From a virus: a stretch of DNA of 50,491 nt. Below the pieces are notes generated by a model, which searched no databases, had not been told where the DNA came from, and saw only the letters and a program-made list of their open reading frames with translations. Location: positions 1-50,491 of the IMG/VR virus record IMGVR_UViG_3300042402_002333; one strand, given 5' to 3'. Below are positions 26,790-35,563 of this stretch, one piece after another (positions within the stretch are counted from its first letter, which is position 1; each line of letters starts with the position of its first letter). A program made the translations under genes and the position numbers.

Positions 26790-28487
26790 TTAACCAGCGC
26801 CGCTGTAGCTATTGCTAGATGCTCTGACTGAAATTTTGTTGGCTAGATCTTTAATTAATTGTCTAATTTCTTCACTAAGATCAGTCATTAATTTTGCGTC
26901 TTTTAATGCAAAATTGTATGTGTTGATAATATCGTTTCGGGTGTACGTACCTAGGTTCTGACTTTCAATGGCATCCAATTCTTTAAGAGCAGCACTGTTA
27001 AGATCGACTAACCTTGCTCTAACTGTGGCTCGTAGTGTGACAGCTTCGTTGTTTATAACATTCCATTGCTCTTGAGTGATAGTTTGATACTCTTGGTTGA
27101 TTGAATTAATTTTTGTTTTTAACGCAGAGAATGATGTACTTAAAGAACTTATAAAGTCTGAAAATGCATTGATAGCAGTAGAATTACTTGAGCTATTACC
27201 GCCGACTTGAGGTACTCGTTCATCACCTGTAACCCGTTTGGCTGCGGCATCAACTGTGGCACTGTTAACAGTATTGTCAGCAGCCACTGGTTTGGTTTCT
27301 TGTAAAACCGGCTCATCTACTTTGGCCTGTGTTAAATTCACAGCAAATGCGCCATTTACAGCCGTAGCATCAAATTTGGCTTTGACGTCTGCAGGTAATC
27401 CAGGCACATTCTTTGCCCAGTTGGCAGTGTCTGACACACTCTTTGCAGCATTGGTAGCTAGGCCACTAAGTGCCTGTGGAGTCAATTTATCTGTGGGTAT
27501 GCCAATTGATTTTAAATCATCAAGCCCTGATTTCATCAATCCCTGTTGCACTTTGTCTTGCAATCCACTATTGCTTAACAAGCCGTCGAGGCCTTTTACG
27601 CCATCTTTACCAGTCCATACTGTGGGACTCTTTAGCACACTGGTAAGATCATTTTCGCCTGCGGCCAGGAATGCCGCGGCAGTACCGGGTTTCACAAGGC
27701 CTGCTCGTTCTAGTTGTCCGGCATCAAACCCAAACTTGCCTGCACCTAGTGCATTACTGATTGTGCCGGCGCCTTGCCCCACCAACTTGCTGGCCTGTGC
27801 TAGAGCACCAGTGACGTCAGGCAAACTCATGTTGCCAATACCATTCAATGCTGGACCTTGTTTAGCAAAGTCTGCTACGTTGATTCCTGCGGTAGGAGTT
27901 CCTCTAATTAACCTAGATAGTGTGCCAACTGCTGTGCTGGCTAAACTTCCTGCTCGTGCAGCGGCGCCAGTTATTGCACCTGTGATTGCTGAGCTGCCAA
28001 GGGGGCCTGATTCATTAGATACAATAGATTGAAAATCTCTGTTCCTAAACGTATTAAATGCAGCACCAGCACGTTGTCTAACACCAACAAGTCCTGCTGA
28101 CAACGCTTCACTAATAGAAGCGGTAGCACCACTTGCACCAGTAGTTAGTGAGTTAAATGAAGCCGCTCCACCTTGTAATGCACTGGCCACTTGTGTGCCT
28201 GCACCTTGTCCTAGTGTTCCTATACTGGCTGTGAGACTGCTTAGATTTGTGCCAGCAGGTAATTTACTAGATAATGATGCTAGTCCTTGTGTGAGCTGGC
28301 TTTGAGCGGCTACTAGGCCACCGGCTGCTTGAGTGGCTGGGCTTAGTACATCACCAACTCTAAATCCTGTGAGGCCGCCGCTGGCTGTTTGTTGGTCAAA
28401 CACTGCTTTGGCCTGTTCAAATGTAACGCCAGCAGGGGCCTTGACTTCAAACTTTTGACCATTGAATTCAAAATTAAATGTACTCAT
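26790..28487 (-). CDS. Ala/Gly/Ser-rich virion structural protein
   Basis: The 565-residue protein opens with a small beta domain (FNFEFNGQKFEVKAPAGVTF) and the helix EQAKAVFDQQ, a pattern shared with several phage tail and hub proteins. Residues about 50-400 are low-complexity and rich in Ala, Gly, Ser and Leu, with many short helices. The last 150 residues are a long helical, probably coiled-coil region (SDFISSLSTSFSALKTKINS and later LKDAKLMTDLSEEIRQLIKD). It sits between gp5 and gp25 and shares an ATGA overlap with the gp5-like gene. Proteins in this slot of T4-like aquatic phages are recorded as virion structural proteins; a hub or inner baseplate role is likely. No enzyme motif is visible. 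Confidence 0.6.
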   Translation of the reverse strand: MSTFNFEFNGQKFEVKAPAGVTFEQAKAVFDQQTASGGLTGFRVGDVLSPATQAAGGLVAAQSQLTQGLASLSSKLPAGTNLSSLTASIGTLGQGAGTQVASALQGGAASFNSLTTGASGATASISEALSAGLVGVRQRAGAAFNTFRNRDFQSIVSNESGPLGSSAITGAITGAAARAGSLASTAVGTLSRLIRGTPTAGINVADFAKQGPALNGIGNMSLPDVTGALAQASKLVGQGAGTISNALGAGKFGFDAGQLERAGLVKPGTAAAFLAAGENDLTSVLKSPTVWTGKDGVKGLDGLLSNSGLQDKVQQGLMKSGLDDLKSIGIPTDKLTPQALSGLATNAAKSVSDTANWAKNVPGLPADVKAKFDATAVNGAFAVNLTQAKVDEPVLQETKPVAADNTVNSATVDAAAKRVTGDERVPQVGGNSSSNSTAINAFSDFISSLSTSFSALKTKINSINQEYQTITQEQWNVINNEAVTLRATVRARLVDLNSAALKELDAIESQNLGTYTRNDIINTYNFALKDAKLMTDLSEEIRQLIKDLANKISVRASSNSYSGAG

Positions 28488-29989
28488 GCTTTTCTTGCTA
28501 GTTCAAATCCAGCTGGCACAGGTACAGCACCCGGATTGGGCGGCGGTTGTCCTGCTTCCAATGGAATTTCAATATCCACACCTTTGTTGTGGTAAGGATA
28601 TGGTTCGTGTGTGGGTGCCCGAGTCACAATGCTTTCTAACCCATCTGTTTCAACGCTCCATCCAGTAGCACTACTAAATGTGGTATCATCTAAGATGGTT
28701 GTGGTCAAGTTGTTGGGTGCAGGCACTGAATCAGCAGCAGGGCCGTTGAGATCAATTCCGCCTGCTGTGAATTTCAATGCACTGCCGCCGTCCCAACTAC
28801 CAGTGGCACTTTGCAAAGCCAAGCTGCCATCAGCTTTTATGCCAACATAACTTTTGCTATACAGTTTTAAATTTTGTTGTGCAATAGCTGTGAGGTCTGC
28901 ATCAGCTTGCAAGGTAATATCTTCTACTGCTTTGGCTTTGATGCTGCCACCTGCATACATGTTGATGTCTCTATCAGCATGCAAATTAATGTCTCCACGT
29001 GTGCGCAAGTTAATTGAGTTTGTGGCATACACATCTAGCGTGCCTTGCGCACCAAGTTCAAACCAAGCTAGGCCATTAGCATGAGTAATGTAAAAAAAGT
29101 CTCCGCTGTCACTCATTGTGATCTGATGGCCAGCGGTGGTTCTAAAACGCAACAATCGATTGGTACCGTTGGTATCACCATCATCCATTACCATACTATG
29201 TCCGCCCACACGTCCCACCACTTCAAGATCTTTAGGTTTTAATGTTCCAGCATTAATTTTTTCTTGTATTTCTCCAAATTTCATACCGCCTCGATACACC
29301 GCTGGTCCAGGAGTGCTAACACCAAACACAGCACTGGGACTTTCTCTCTGACTTGAACTGGATATAGGTCCTCGCTCTGGATCTTTAATCAAGCCTTGAC
29401 GAAACATCATTTCTGCAACCACACTGTGTACAGGTTTTGGTTTGTCAAAAAATCGGCCAGATTCTTCCAACGCAAGGTTATTAGTGTTGATTTCTACTAC
29501 AGGCAATCGAATAGCACCATTGAAATAAGCAGATTGACTTTCATTTTCAGTAACAAACGCTGTTGTGGCACCAACAGCAGGAACCATGTGGCCTATACTT
29601 TGGTCGGGTGCTGTGCCAATGTAATAACCTTGACTGCGGTCGCCATTCACAAACACGCACAGCACAGTGATGCCCACATCAGGTGGAGTAAACCACATGC
29701 CATAGCTGTTGGAATTGCCGTCGATGTATTTTCCCACCCCCGTTGCCGCAGGGTTGTAGGGAGTTGATCCAAAGAACTGTGGCATATAACTTACTGTGGT
29801 CCATTTTGTAGGGTCAGTTTCGCCGCCGTTGGAAAATGCTTCAATGTAAACTTGAATACGGCCTGATCTTGCTGAGTCTGTGGTGTTTTTTACTACACCA
29901 TAAAATGGACCAAACTCCGCAGGTGTGCCACCACGATCAAATTTATAATTTGTTGGTCGACCTCTACTGCGTTGTATTTCTGTTGCCAT
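28484..29989 (-). CDS. gp5: Baseplate hub/spike protein gp5-like, no lysozyme domain seen
   Basis: The protein has 501 residues. Residues about 25-125 form the OB-fold of gp5/VgrG proteins (FGPFYGVVKNTTDSARSGRI, then GITVLCVFVNGDRSQGYYIG). Residues about 295-400 are a run of short repeats (INLRTRGDINLHADRDINMY and further DITLQADADLTAI) that make the triangular beta-helix spike. T4 gp5 carries a T4-lysozyme domain between these two parts; here the linker of about 170 residues shows no lysozyme Glu/Asp/Thr catalytic pattern. The C-terminal 80 residues are proline-rich. The spike pierces the outer membrane. A good ribosome site AAGGAAC precedes the ATG, 12 bases after the upstream stop. Confidence 0.82.
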   Translation of the reverse strand: MATEIQRSRGRPTNYKFDRGGTPAEFGPFYGVVKNTTDSARSGRIQVYIEAFSNGGETDPTKWTTVSYMPQFFGSTPYNPAATGVGKYIDGNSNSYGMWFTPPDVGITVLCVFVNGDRSQGYYIGTAPDQSIGHMVPAVGATTAFVTENESQSAYFNGAIRLPVVEINTNNLALEESGRFFDKPKPVHSVVAEMMFRQGLIKDPERGPISSSSQRESPSAVFGVSTPGPAVYRGGMKFGEIQEKINAGTLKPKDLEVVGRVGGHSMVMDDGDTNGTNRLLRFRTTAGHQITMSDSGDFFYITHANGLAWFELGAQGTLDVYATNSINLRTRGDINLHADRDINMYAGGSIKAKAVEDITLQADADLTAIAQQNLKLYSKSYVGIKADGSLALQSATGSWDGGSALKFTAGGIDLNGPAADSVPAPNNLTTTILDDTTFSSATGWSVETDGLESIVTRAPTHEPYPYHNKGVDIEIPLEAGQPPPNPGAVPVPAGFELARKA

Positions 29990-30001
29990 TACTGTTCCTT
30001 G

Positions 30002-32923
30002 TTAATCATCTTTGGCTATCACTTGCGGATTACCTCGCCAGCCTTGCCCTGGCGGTCTAAATCTGCCAAACGCCGCTCTATCTTCACCTGCTATAATTGC
30101 ATTATCTATTGCTCTTATATCTGACGCTGCATTTTCTGAAAGTTTAGGTGGTGAAAAGAAATTTTTAATGCCTGCAATAACGCCATTGCTGGTTGGTGGT
30201 TCTGGAGGTTTAGTTGTAACAGGTACTACATAAGAGTTGCCTGGGATTAAATCAGCAGCGGTGTTAGTTTTAGGCGGCACAAAAGGAACAGCCTTTGCGC
30301 CTGTGCCGCCTTTATTACTGGCAGCCGCTGCGGTTGCTGCTGCCTTACTAGGATTAGTTGTTGTTGTTGCATTGTCTATTCTTCTCACGTCAGCTTGAGT
30401 TGCTGGTGGCATTGGTGCTGTGGCTGCCTTATTAGAGGCATTGGGTTTCATAAAGAAATATAATCTACCTTGAATAGTTTGATAAAAACTACCTTGACGG
30501 AATTCACTAATACATTGCATAGCAGTGTATACTCGACTTTGTACTGGTTGTCGTTTACTAGATCTTGAATAAGGGTCTGCTAGACCAGTATTAATATCAT
30601 AATCTTCCGGTCGTTGCCATGCTATTTCAAACTGAATTTCTCTAGCATCAAAATTTATAGTGCCATCTGGTAAGAAAGGGCTAAAATCAAATTCTTGTGC
30701 GCTAACTCCACCAGCAAAACTGCCTTGCTGTATCCAAGCAGGATCGCCTACAATTTTAAGATTGCAATTGGCTAGGCCAACTGGATCATAAAGATTCTCA
30801 GCTAAATTAGCTTGTGGTTCGTTTTGTTTGCCAGATGAACCAGCACTATTTTCTGTACTAGCAGTCTGAAAATTCAAAAACGGTTGATCTCTCATGCTAC
30901 TAGTTGCGCTTAGCCGTTGCCGAAAGCCAAGATTTCCTTTTTTTGTATCTCCACTGATTGTGAGATTGTAGAGATTGTTCAGGGTTTCTTTGTATTCAAT
31001 CACTGAAGAATTTTTACCAGTGAACCAATAGTTGTATTGTTTATGCAGGCCACGAAATTTGTTTGAAGGATAATAACTACTGCTAAAATTTACCGGTGTA
31101 TATGTGTTGATTGTGAATGTTATTTTTTGTGCATAGTCATTGCGTTTGTAATCATATTCTCCTTGTACCGCCTGAAATGTAATATTAAACCAAACTACAT
31201 CTTTTGCATTGACCTCATCTTTTACTTGCAGTGCATCGTCTTCGTTAAAATATAATGTACTTTGGCCAGTAATAAACGTACTATTTCGTATGGCAATTTC
31301 GATAGCTTGCACTATTTGCATACCAGCGGTGATAGAATAATTTCTAGTTTTGATATCGTTGATAGTTTTTGTCATATTGGCTACAGACGGATCTTCAGCA
31401 GGAGATGCACCGGTATTGCTCTGAGATCTTTCCGCCTTTGTGCCTGGTGGAATCAGTTTGGCGTTCTTAATGGCATTTCCACCGCCGCCTGGACCAGGAT
31501 TAGCAAATACAATTTCGTATACATCAGGATAGTCATAAACACCTTCATCGACTAAGTCTCGCTGATATTGATTCATTGCACCCATAAGTCCTTGCGTGAT
31601 ACCTCTTTTTGTAGTAGGTGCTGCGTCAGCTTTTGGCGGCGGCGTTTGCAAAGACGTTGATGCATTTCCTGTTACTCGAGGATCAGTTGCGGCTGTTTGT
31701 CGGCCGCTTGCATCAAGCCCAGGTTGTGCAGTAGTTGCAGCGCCAGGTGTGCCTGCGGCTGCCTGCGCAGAAGAATATATTACATCTTGGCCTAGCAAGG
31801 ATTCAATGGTAGTAGCTGTTAATTCAATGTTGTAAGGTATAGTTCCTCGACGTGTTCCAGCACCAGCACCCACGCCTGGTGAAAGTGCTTCAAAACTGTA
31901 TGTGACCAGTTTGTTTTCTACAGTCCAATCACATTTACCAATTTTAAATGGTATAAACTTTTCAATCACTGCATTAGGATCAGATTTGTTACCACCAATT
32001 TGAGTGACTAAATTTCCTTGTTCGTCGTAACCATAAAATCTTATAACCATGAGATATGTCACAGCCGCATAATTTATAGGTTGATTTTGTCCTGTAGCTG
32101 GCATAAAATCTTGTACTGCTTCATACAACCGATCCAACAAAGTAATGCCATTGTTTTCAATCACAGTAAATTTAAGATTTTTAATTGCATGTGGTGCTCT
32201 AGTGCCGCTACCTGTGAGAAAGTTTTCAATGGTAACAGAGTCAATGTAAAAATCTAAAGGAAATGCAGGATTGCGTCCAGCATCAGGTTCAGCAGCACCT
32301 GGAATTGATGCATTGGTGCTACTGGATCCGTTGTTTTCGTAAAATGTTTGTGTGTTAGAACTTAAAGCGCCCTTAAAGCCACCTGAGTTCTGTGGAGCGC
32401 CACCGCTTTGTACCAATAACATGTAACCATTAACTACTTTTTTCTTACTGTATACCAACTGTTTGTATTGTGCTGGAGTCATAAGATACCAACTGGCCCT
32501 ATAGGTATAACTGGAAAATTTGTCTAAAATATTATCTTGAGGTATTATTTTTTGATTGCTACCATCAGTGGTAAAACTACCAGTTTGTGTTTTTAGTGCT
32601 TGGTTTAGCGCATCATTTTCTGCTTGACTATAACCACCGTATGATGCTCCAGCATCATCGCCGAGTGCTTGACTGACATTTGTGCCTGCTCCACCAGTGG
32701 CATCATCATACTGACCAACACCAGGACTGGTAGGAGAAATAGCTCCTTGTCCAACTCCGCCAGTATCGTCGTTGACACTAGGGTCTTGTCTGATGCTGCC
32801 TTCAAATCCAGTTTCATAATTTGATGTTGATTGTGTTTGTATGAATGATCGTGTGGCAGCATTGGTGCCTCGATCACCGTCACCAGCATTGGTAGTAGGA
32901 GTAGTTTCAGGAAGGGTAGCCAT
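30002..32923 (-). CDS. Large baseplate/virion structural protein (973 aa)
   Basis: The N-terminal 130 residues are disordered and rich in Thr, Gly, Asp and Gln and include DDATGGAGTNV, an 11-residue stretch that recurs in the neighbouring 438-residue protein. After that come folded beta/alpha segments: SYTYRASWYLMTPAQYKQLV, FPLDFYIDSVTIENFLTGSG, and NYAAVTYLMVIRFYGYDEQG. The middle contains a helical part and FITGQSTLYFN; the end is again low-complexity, Ala/Pro/Thr-rich. Proteins of this kind lie next to gp53 and gp5 in T4-like aquatic phages and are labelled virion structural. A central hub role (the T4 gp27 slot) is possible by position but is not supported by motifs I can see. The start is three bases after the gp53-like stop. 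Confidence 0.62.
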   Translation of the reverse strand: MATLPETTPTTNAGDGDRGTNAATRSFIQTQSTSNYETGFEGSIRQDPSVNDDTGGVGQGAISPTSPGVGQYDDATGGAGTNVSQALGDDAGASYGGYSQAENDALNQALKTQTGSFTTDGSNQKIIPQDNILDKFSSYTYRASWYLMTPAQYKQLVYSKKKVVNGYMLLVQSGGAPQNSGGFKGALSSNTQTFYENNGSSSTNASIPGAAEPDAGRNPAFPLDFYIDSVTIENFLTGSGTRAPHAIKNLKFTVIENNGITLLDRLYEAVQDFMPATGQNQPINYAAVTYLMVIRFYGYDEQGNLVTQIGGNKSDPNAVIEKFIPFKIGKCDWTVENKLVTYSFEALSPGVGAGAGTRRGTIPYNIELTATTIESLLGQDVIYSSAQAAAGTPGAATTAQPGLDASGRQTAATDPRVTGNASTSLQTPPPKADAAPTTKRGITQGLMGAMNQYQRDLVDEGVYDYPDVYEIVFANPGPGGGGNAIKNAKLIPPGTKAERSQSNTGASPAEDPSVANMTKTINDIKTRNYSITAGMQIVQAIEIAIRNSTFITGQSTLYFNEDDALQVKDEVNAKDVVWFNITFQAVQGEYDYKRNDYAQKITFTINTYTPVNFSSSYYPSNKFRGLHKQYNYWFTGKNSSVIEYKETLNNLYNLTISGDTKKGNLGFRQRLSATSSMRDQPFLNFQTASTENSAGSSGKQNEPQANLAENLYDPVGLANCNLKIVGDPAWIQQGSFAGGVSAQEFDFSPFLPDGTINFDAREIQFEIAWQRPEDYDINTGLADPYSRSSKRQPVQSRVYTAMQCISEFRQGSFYQTIQGRLYFFMKPNASNKAATAPMPPATQADVRRIDNATTTTNPSKAAATAAAASNKGGTGAKAVPFVPPKTNTAADLIPGNSYVVPVTTKPPEPPTSNGVIAGIKNFFSPPKLSENAASDIRAIDNAIIAGEDRAAFGRFRPPGQGWRGNPQVIAKDD

Positions 32924-32926
32924 TAG

Positions 32927-33229
32927 TTAAAACCCCAAGACTGATCGCAATGTGGTGATCTTTGGAATGTAAATTCTAGTGTCTGCTTTGAAATCCAATG
33001 GAGGTGCAGTGAGTGTGTTGGGATTGCGTTGATAAAATGTCCACCACAATCCAGCATCTCCATACAAGTCATAAGCCAACAAGTCTGGACGATATTGATA
33101 CGTTACATTTATAATCCATAGCTTGTCATCACTTTCTTTTGGAATTGGTCTGTTGACCATGACGTCCAAATAAAACTGATCATACCCAGTTTGAAAGTAC
33201 GGACTGGTGCTTGTGTAAGTTGCAGCCAT
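32927..33229 (-). CDS. gp53: Baseplate wedge protein gp53-like
   Basis: The 100-residue protein contains VTYQYRPDLLAYDLYGDAGL, WWTFYQRNPNTL and ADTRIYIPK. This is the LysM-like fold typical of gp53/baseplate wedge proteins: an aromatic-rich first half with a D-L-x-Y-x-D pattern and a final strand ending in IPK. T4 gp53 has 196 residues, so this is a short form equivalent to the N-terminal domain. In T4 it holds the wedge onto the hub next to gp25 and gp6. The ATG overlaps the stop of the 438-residue gene (TAATG), and the next gene starts three bases after its stop. Identification rests on pattern and position. Confidence 0.68.
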   Translation of the reverse strand: MAATYTSTSPYFQTGYDQFYLDVMVNRPIPKESDDKLWIINVTYQYRPDLLAYDLYGDAGLWWTFYQRNPNTLTAPPLDFKADTRIYIPKITTLRSVLGF

Positions 33230-34545
33230 TACCAGAACCCTCCACCTGCCAATAACGAACCATTGGCAAAAGATTTCAAACTAAATTGTTTGCTAACTTG
33301 ATTGCGTGTTTGCATGGGCAATAGTGTTATTGAAATTTCCATCTTGGTCGGAACGTAAGTGCTGTTGATAGATGTTTGATTGGTGACATTTTGATTTACT
33401 TGACTGGGACTAGGACGATTAGATAAACTACCGTTGTTTAATCCAGCATTGCTCAATCTATCAAGAATAGCTACTACTGTGCCTAATGATCCACCTATTG
33501 CAGGTCCGGATGATTGATTTCTGCGATTTTCCATGTTAAGTCCAATGTTGTTAAATCCGTTGGCACGAATGTAATCCACATCAGTAGGCAAGCTGTATCC
33601 AAAAGTAGTGACCACACAAGGACTTTCGTTAAACTGATATTTTCCAAATCCACTGAGATATACCAAAGGTGGCGGGGTGCCGGCTTCGGCATCTTGGCCG
33701 TAAAACATCTTTGTTACAGATTTAAAAAAGTGTATCACTGCTAACAGATACGCAGCTTCTCGGGTATCTTGTGCAGTGAATGTGCCTTTGATACTGATAT
33801 TTTCTACTGAACTATTTTGATAAAAATATCCACGATAGTTGGAATGTGTTAGATCATAGTTTGCGTATTTGGCTTGATAACTGGTTTCAATGGCAGGAGT
33901 GTATGGAAATACCACACCGTCAGTAGCAGCCAATGGTGCAAGTATTCCTGGTCCACCATTACCAGCTGGCACTTTGTACAGATAGTTAGCATTTGGTGCC
34001 AATCTCAGTCGCACACGCCAATCGGCCGCAGCAGGTGTGTTTTGGCGTGTTTGCAGTGTACTTTGATTTTGTGCGTTATTGATCAATCCTTTAGTGACAG
34101 CGGCGCCAGCATTAACACCATCTGAGTTCTGTGCTACATTTGTACCTGCTCCGCCAGTGGCATCATCTTGTACTGGTGCTGGGGCTGTAGTTGGTGGCGG
34201 CGTAAAGAGATCAGCAACACCATTTGTGTTGTCAACTGGCAGAGGAGTGGCCGACTCAGCGGCTATTCGCAGATCAGCAACGTCTTGTGCAGCTTCTGTT
34301 GCTGCTAGTGCTTCGTCGCCAGTGGTAGGAACTGGCGTTGGAACTTCCACTTGGGTTGCTGTAGTTGTAAATGTTACTGTGTAAGTGTTATCAGAATTGA
34401 TCCTATCTGATGTGCTGGCACTATCAAAATTAATATTTTGTCCTAATGTAGCAAATGCTTCGCTTCGTGCTTGTGCCGTGGCCAAAGACAAGGCTGTATT
34501 ATAATCGTTAGCAGTTGCGTCGGCAGAAAATGTTCCTGAAGCCAT
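33229..34545 (-). CDS. Tail/baseplate structural protein (438 aa), first gene of the structural operon
   Basis: The first 165 residues are a Thr/Ala-rich, low-complexity lead that includes DDATGGAGTNV, also present in the neighbouring 973-residue protein. The rest is folded: YDLTHSNYRGYFYQNSSVEN, ISIKGTFTAQDTREAAYLLA, and SPCVVTTFGYSLPTDVDYIR, ending in FSLKSFANGSLLAGGGFW. The TFGYSLP and FANGSL parts match patterns I remember in structural proteins of T4-like cyanophages. It may be a baseplate or tail-tube initiation protein, such as the slot of T4 gp48/gp54, but this is position-based inference. The gene has a GGAAAC ribosome site and a GGTAAATAAG late box with the upstream CGCCGTTTTT element. 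Confidence 0.6.
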   Translation of the reverse strand: MASGTFSADATANDYNTALSLATAQARSEAFATLGQNINFDSASTSDRINSDNTYTVTFTTTATQVEVPTPVPTTGDEALAATEAAQDVADLRIAAESATPLPVDNTNGVADLFTPPPTTAPAPVQDDATGGAGTNVAQNSDGVNAGAAVTKGLINNAQNQSTLQTRQNTPAAADWRVRLRLAPNANYLYKVPAGNGGPGILAPLAATDGVVFPYTPAIETSYQAKYANYDLTHSNYRGYFYQNSSVENISIKGTFTAQDTREAAYLLAVIHFFKSVTKMFYGQDAEAGTPPPLVYLSGFGKYQFNESPCVVTTFGYSLPTDVDYIRANGFNNIGLNMENRRNQSSGPAIGGSLGTVVAILDRLSNAGLNNGSLSNRPSPSQVNQNVTNQTSINSTYVPTKMEISITLLPMQTRNQVSKQFSLKSFANGSLLAGGGFW

Positions 34546-34592
34546 GTTTGTTTCCTATTGCTTATTTACCGCTGACAAAAACGGCGCAGTTT
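34546..34592 (-). promoter_or_regulatory. Late promoter of the baseplate operon with upstream CGCCGTTTTT element
   Basis: On the minus strand AACTGCGCCG (34591-34582) plus TTTTT precede GGTAAATAAG (34570-34561). The spacing from CCG to TAAATA is 13 bases, the same as at gp6. It lies back to back with the gp55 promoter on the other strand. Confidence 0.6.
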
Positions 34593-34601
34593 AACAAGAG
34601 G

Positions 34602-34642
34602 TTGACAATTGTTGTAAATATGCTACAATCCTAATAAGGAGA
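34602..34642 (+). promoter_or_regulatory. Strong sigma70-type promoter and ribosome site of the gp55 operon
   Basis: TTGACA (34602-34607) and TACAAT (34624-34629) are separated by 16 bases, close to the host housekeeping consensus, and an AAGGAG ribosome site (34636-34641) follows. This makes the late sigma gene early- or middle-expressed, before the late promoters it activates. Confidence 0.75.
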
Positions 34643-34654
34643 CCTTGTCATACT

Positions 34655-35551
34655 ATGACTCTATTACCAAAAGCGGCACCTCGTGTCAATTACCTAAACA
34701 ACCGTGATATTTTGAAAGAAATACACTTCAGCAAGAACACCTATTGCTGGTATCGCGATCCTGTGCAGGATCACCAATTTGATTTGATCCTACCCAGCCT
34801 AGACAAAATCAATCAACGCACAGTGGTTGAAGCAAGAAAAAATCGTGCCGACCGTATCAAACGAGAAACAGGCGAAGTGATTGATCAAAAGAAAATCCCC
34901 AACACTGATTTAGTTTTCCGCATCACCTGTTGGGATCACATTCCCCGAGCACCTAAAAAAATTACCAAAGCCGAAGCCAAACGCAAAAAGCTAGAAGACA
35001 TTTTTGAACTGGACGATGTTGCCGAAGATCCCTCGGCAGACATTGTGGATGTGCCTGTGTTGGATCTAAATCATGTGCGTGTGAACTTTCCTCCGTTTGA
35101 ACAGTATAGACTGGACGAAGAAAAGAAGCCGTACCTTGTGGGCCGCAGTCACTGGAAGGGCGACTTGACCACAGGAGAGTTTTCCAAGGACCACGGCAAC
35201 ATGACTCGCAAGTTAGCCATGATGTTTATGAAACTGTGCGAACGATATGCTACCCGTTCAAACTGGCGCGGCTACACCTACAACGAGGAAATGCGCGGAC
35301 AAGCTCTACTTCAACTTAGTCAAATTGGTTTACAATTTGACGAATCTAAATCGCAAAATCCTTTTGCTTACTATACCGCCGCGATCACTAATAGTTTTAC
35401 ACGGATTCTTAACATCGAAAAGAAAAATCAAAATATCAGAGATGACATCCTAGAGATGAACGGCCTAAACCCATCATGGACTAGACAGAACTCCGGCAAA
35501 GCTGGCATGGCAGCCATGTCCGGTCCGGTTGTATCTAGCTTGGATGAGTAG
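34655..35551 (+). CDS. gp55: Late transcription sigma factor gp55, N-terminally extended
   Basis: The protein has 298 residues; T4 gp55 has 185. Residues about 185-285 match the phage late sigma region 2 pattern: ATRSNWRGYTYNEEMRGQAL, then NPFAYYTAAITNSFTRILN and a basic end (KKNQNIRDDILEMN). This region would read the TAAATA box and bind the core polymerase. The first 150 residues are an extra domain that starts with LLPKAAPRVNYLNNRDIL and contains WYRDPVQDHQFDLIL, and a lysine-rich helix with DDVAEDPSADIVDVP. Such N-terminal extensions may bind DNA upstream of the box, but this is inference. The gene is the first of the plus operon with gp47 and gp46 and has a strong host-type promoter. Confidence 0.85.
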   Translation: MTLLPKAAPRVNYLNNRDILKEIHFSKNTYCWYRDPVQDHQFDLILPSLDKINQRTVVEARKNRADRIKRETGEVIDQKKIPNTDLVFRITCWDHIPRAPKKITKAEAKRKKLEDIFELDDVAEDPSADIVDVPVLDLNHVRVNFPPFEQYRLDEEKKPYLVGRSHWKGDLTTGEFSKDHGNMTRKLAMMFMKLCERYATRSNWRGYTYNEEMRGQALLQLSQIGLQFDESKSQNPFAYYTAAITNSFTRILNIEKKNQNIRDDILEMNGLNPSWTRQNSGKAGMAAMSGPVVSSLDE

Positions 35552-35563
35552 TATACTAGCAGG
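35529..35563 (+). promoter_or_regulatory. Possible internal promoter before gp47
   Basis: TTGTAT (35529-35534) and TATACT (35552-35557) are 17 bases apart and the -10 box ends six bases before the gp47 ATG at 35564. No well-placed Shine-Dalgarno precedes the ATG (AGCAGG directly abuts it), so transcription could begin at the start codon. Confidence 0.4.

Noticed and set aside
27238-28032. Long plus-strand ORF of 264 residues opposite the 565-residue structural gene
   Set aside because: It is rich in Ala, Pro, Val and Leu as the mirror of a low-complexity minus-strand gene, and it has no ribosome site or recognisable domain.
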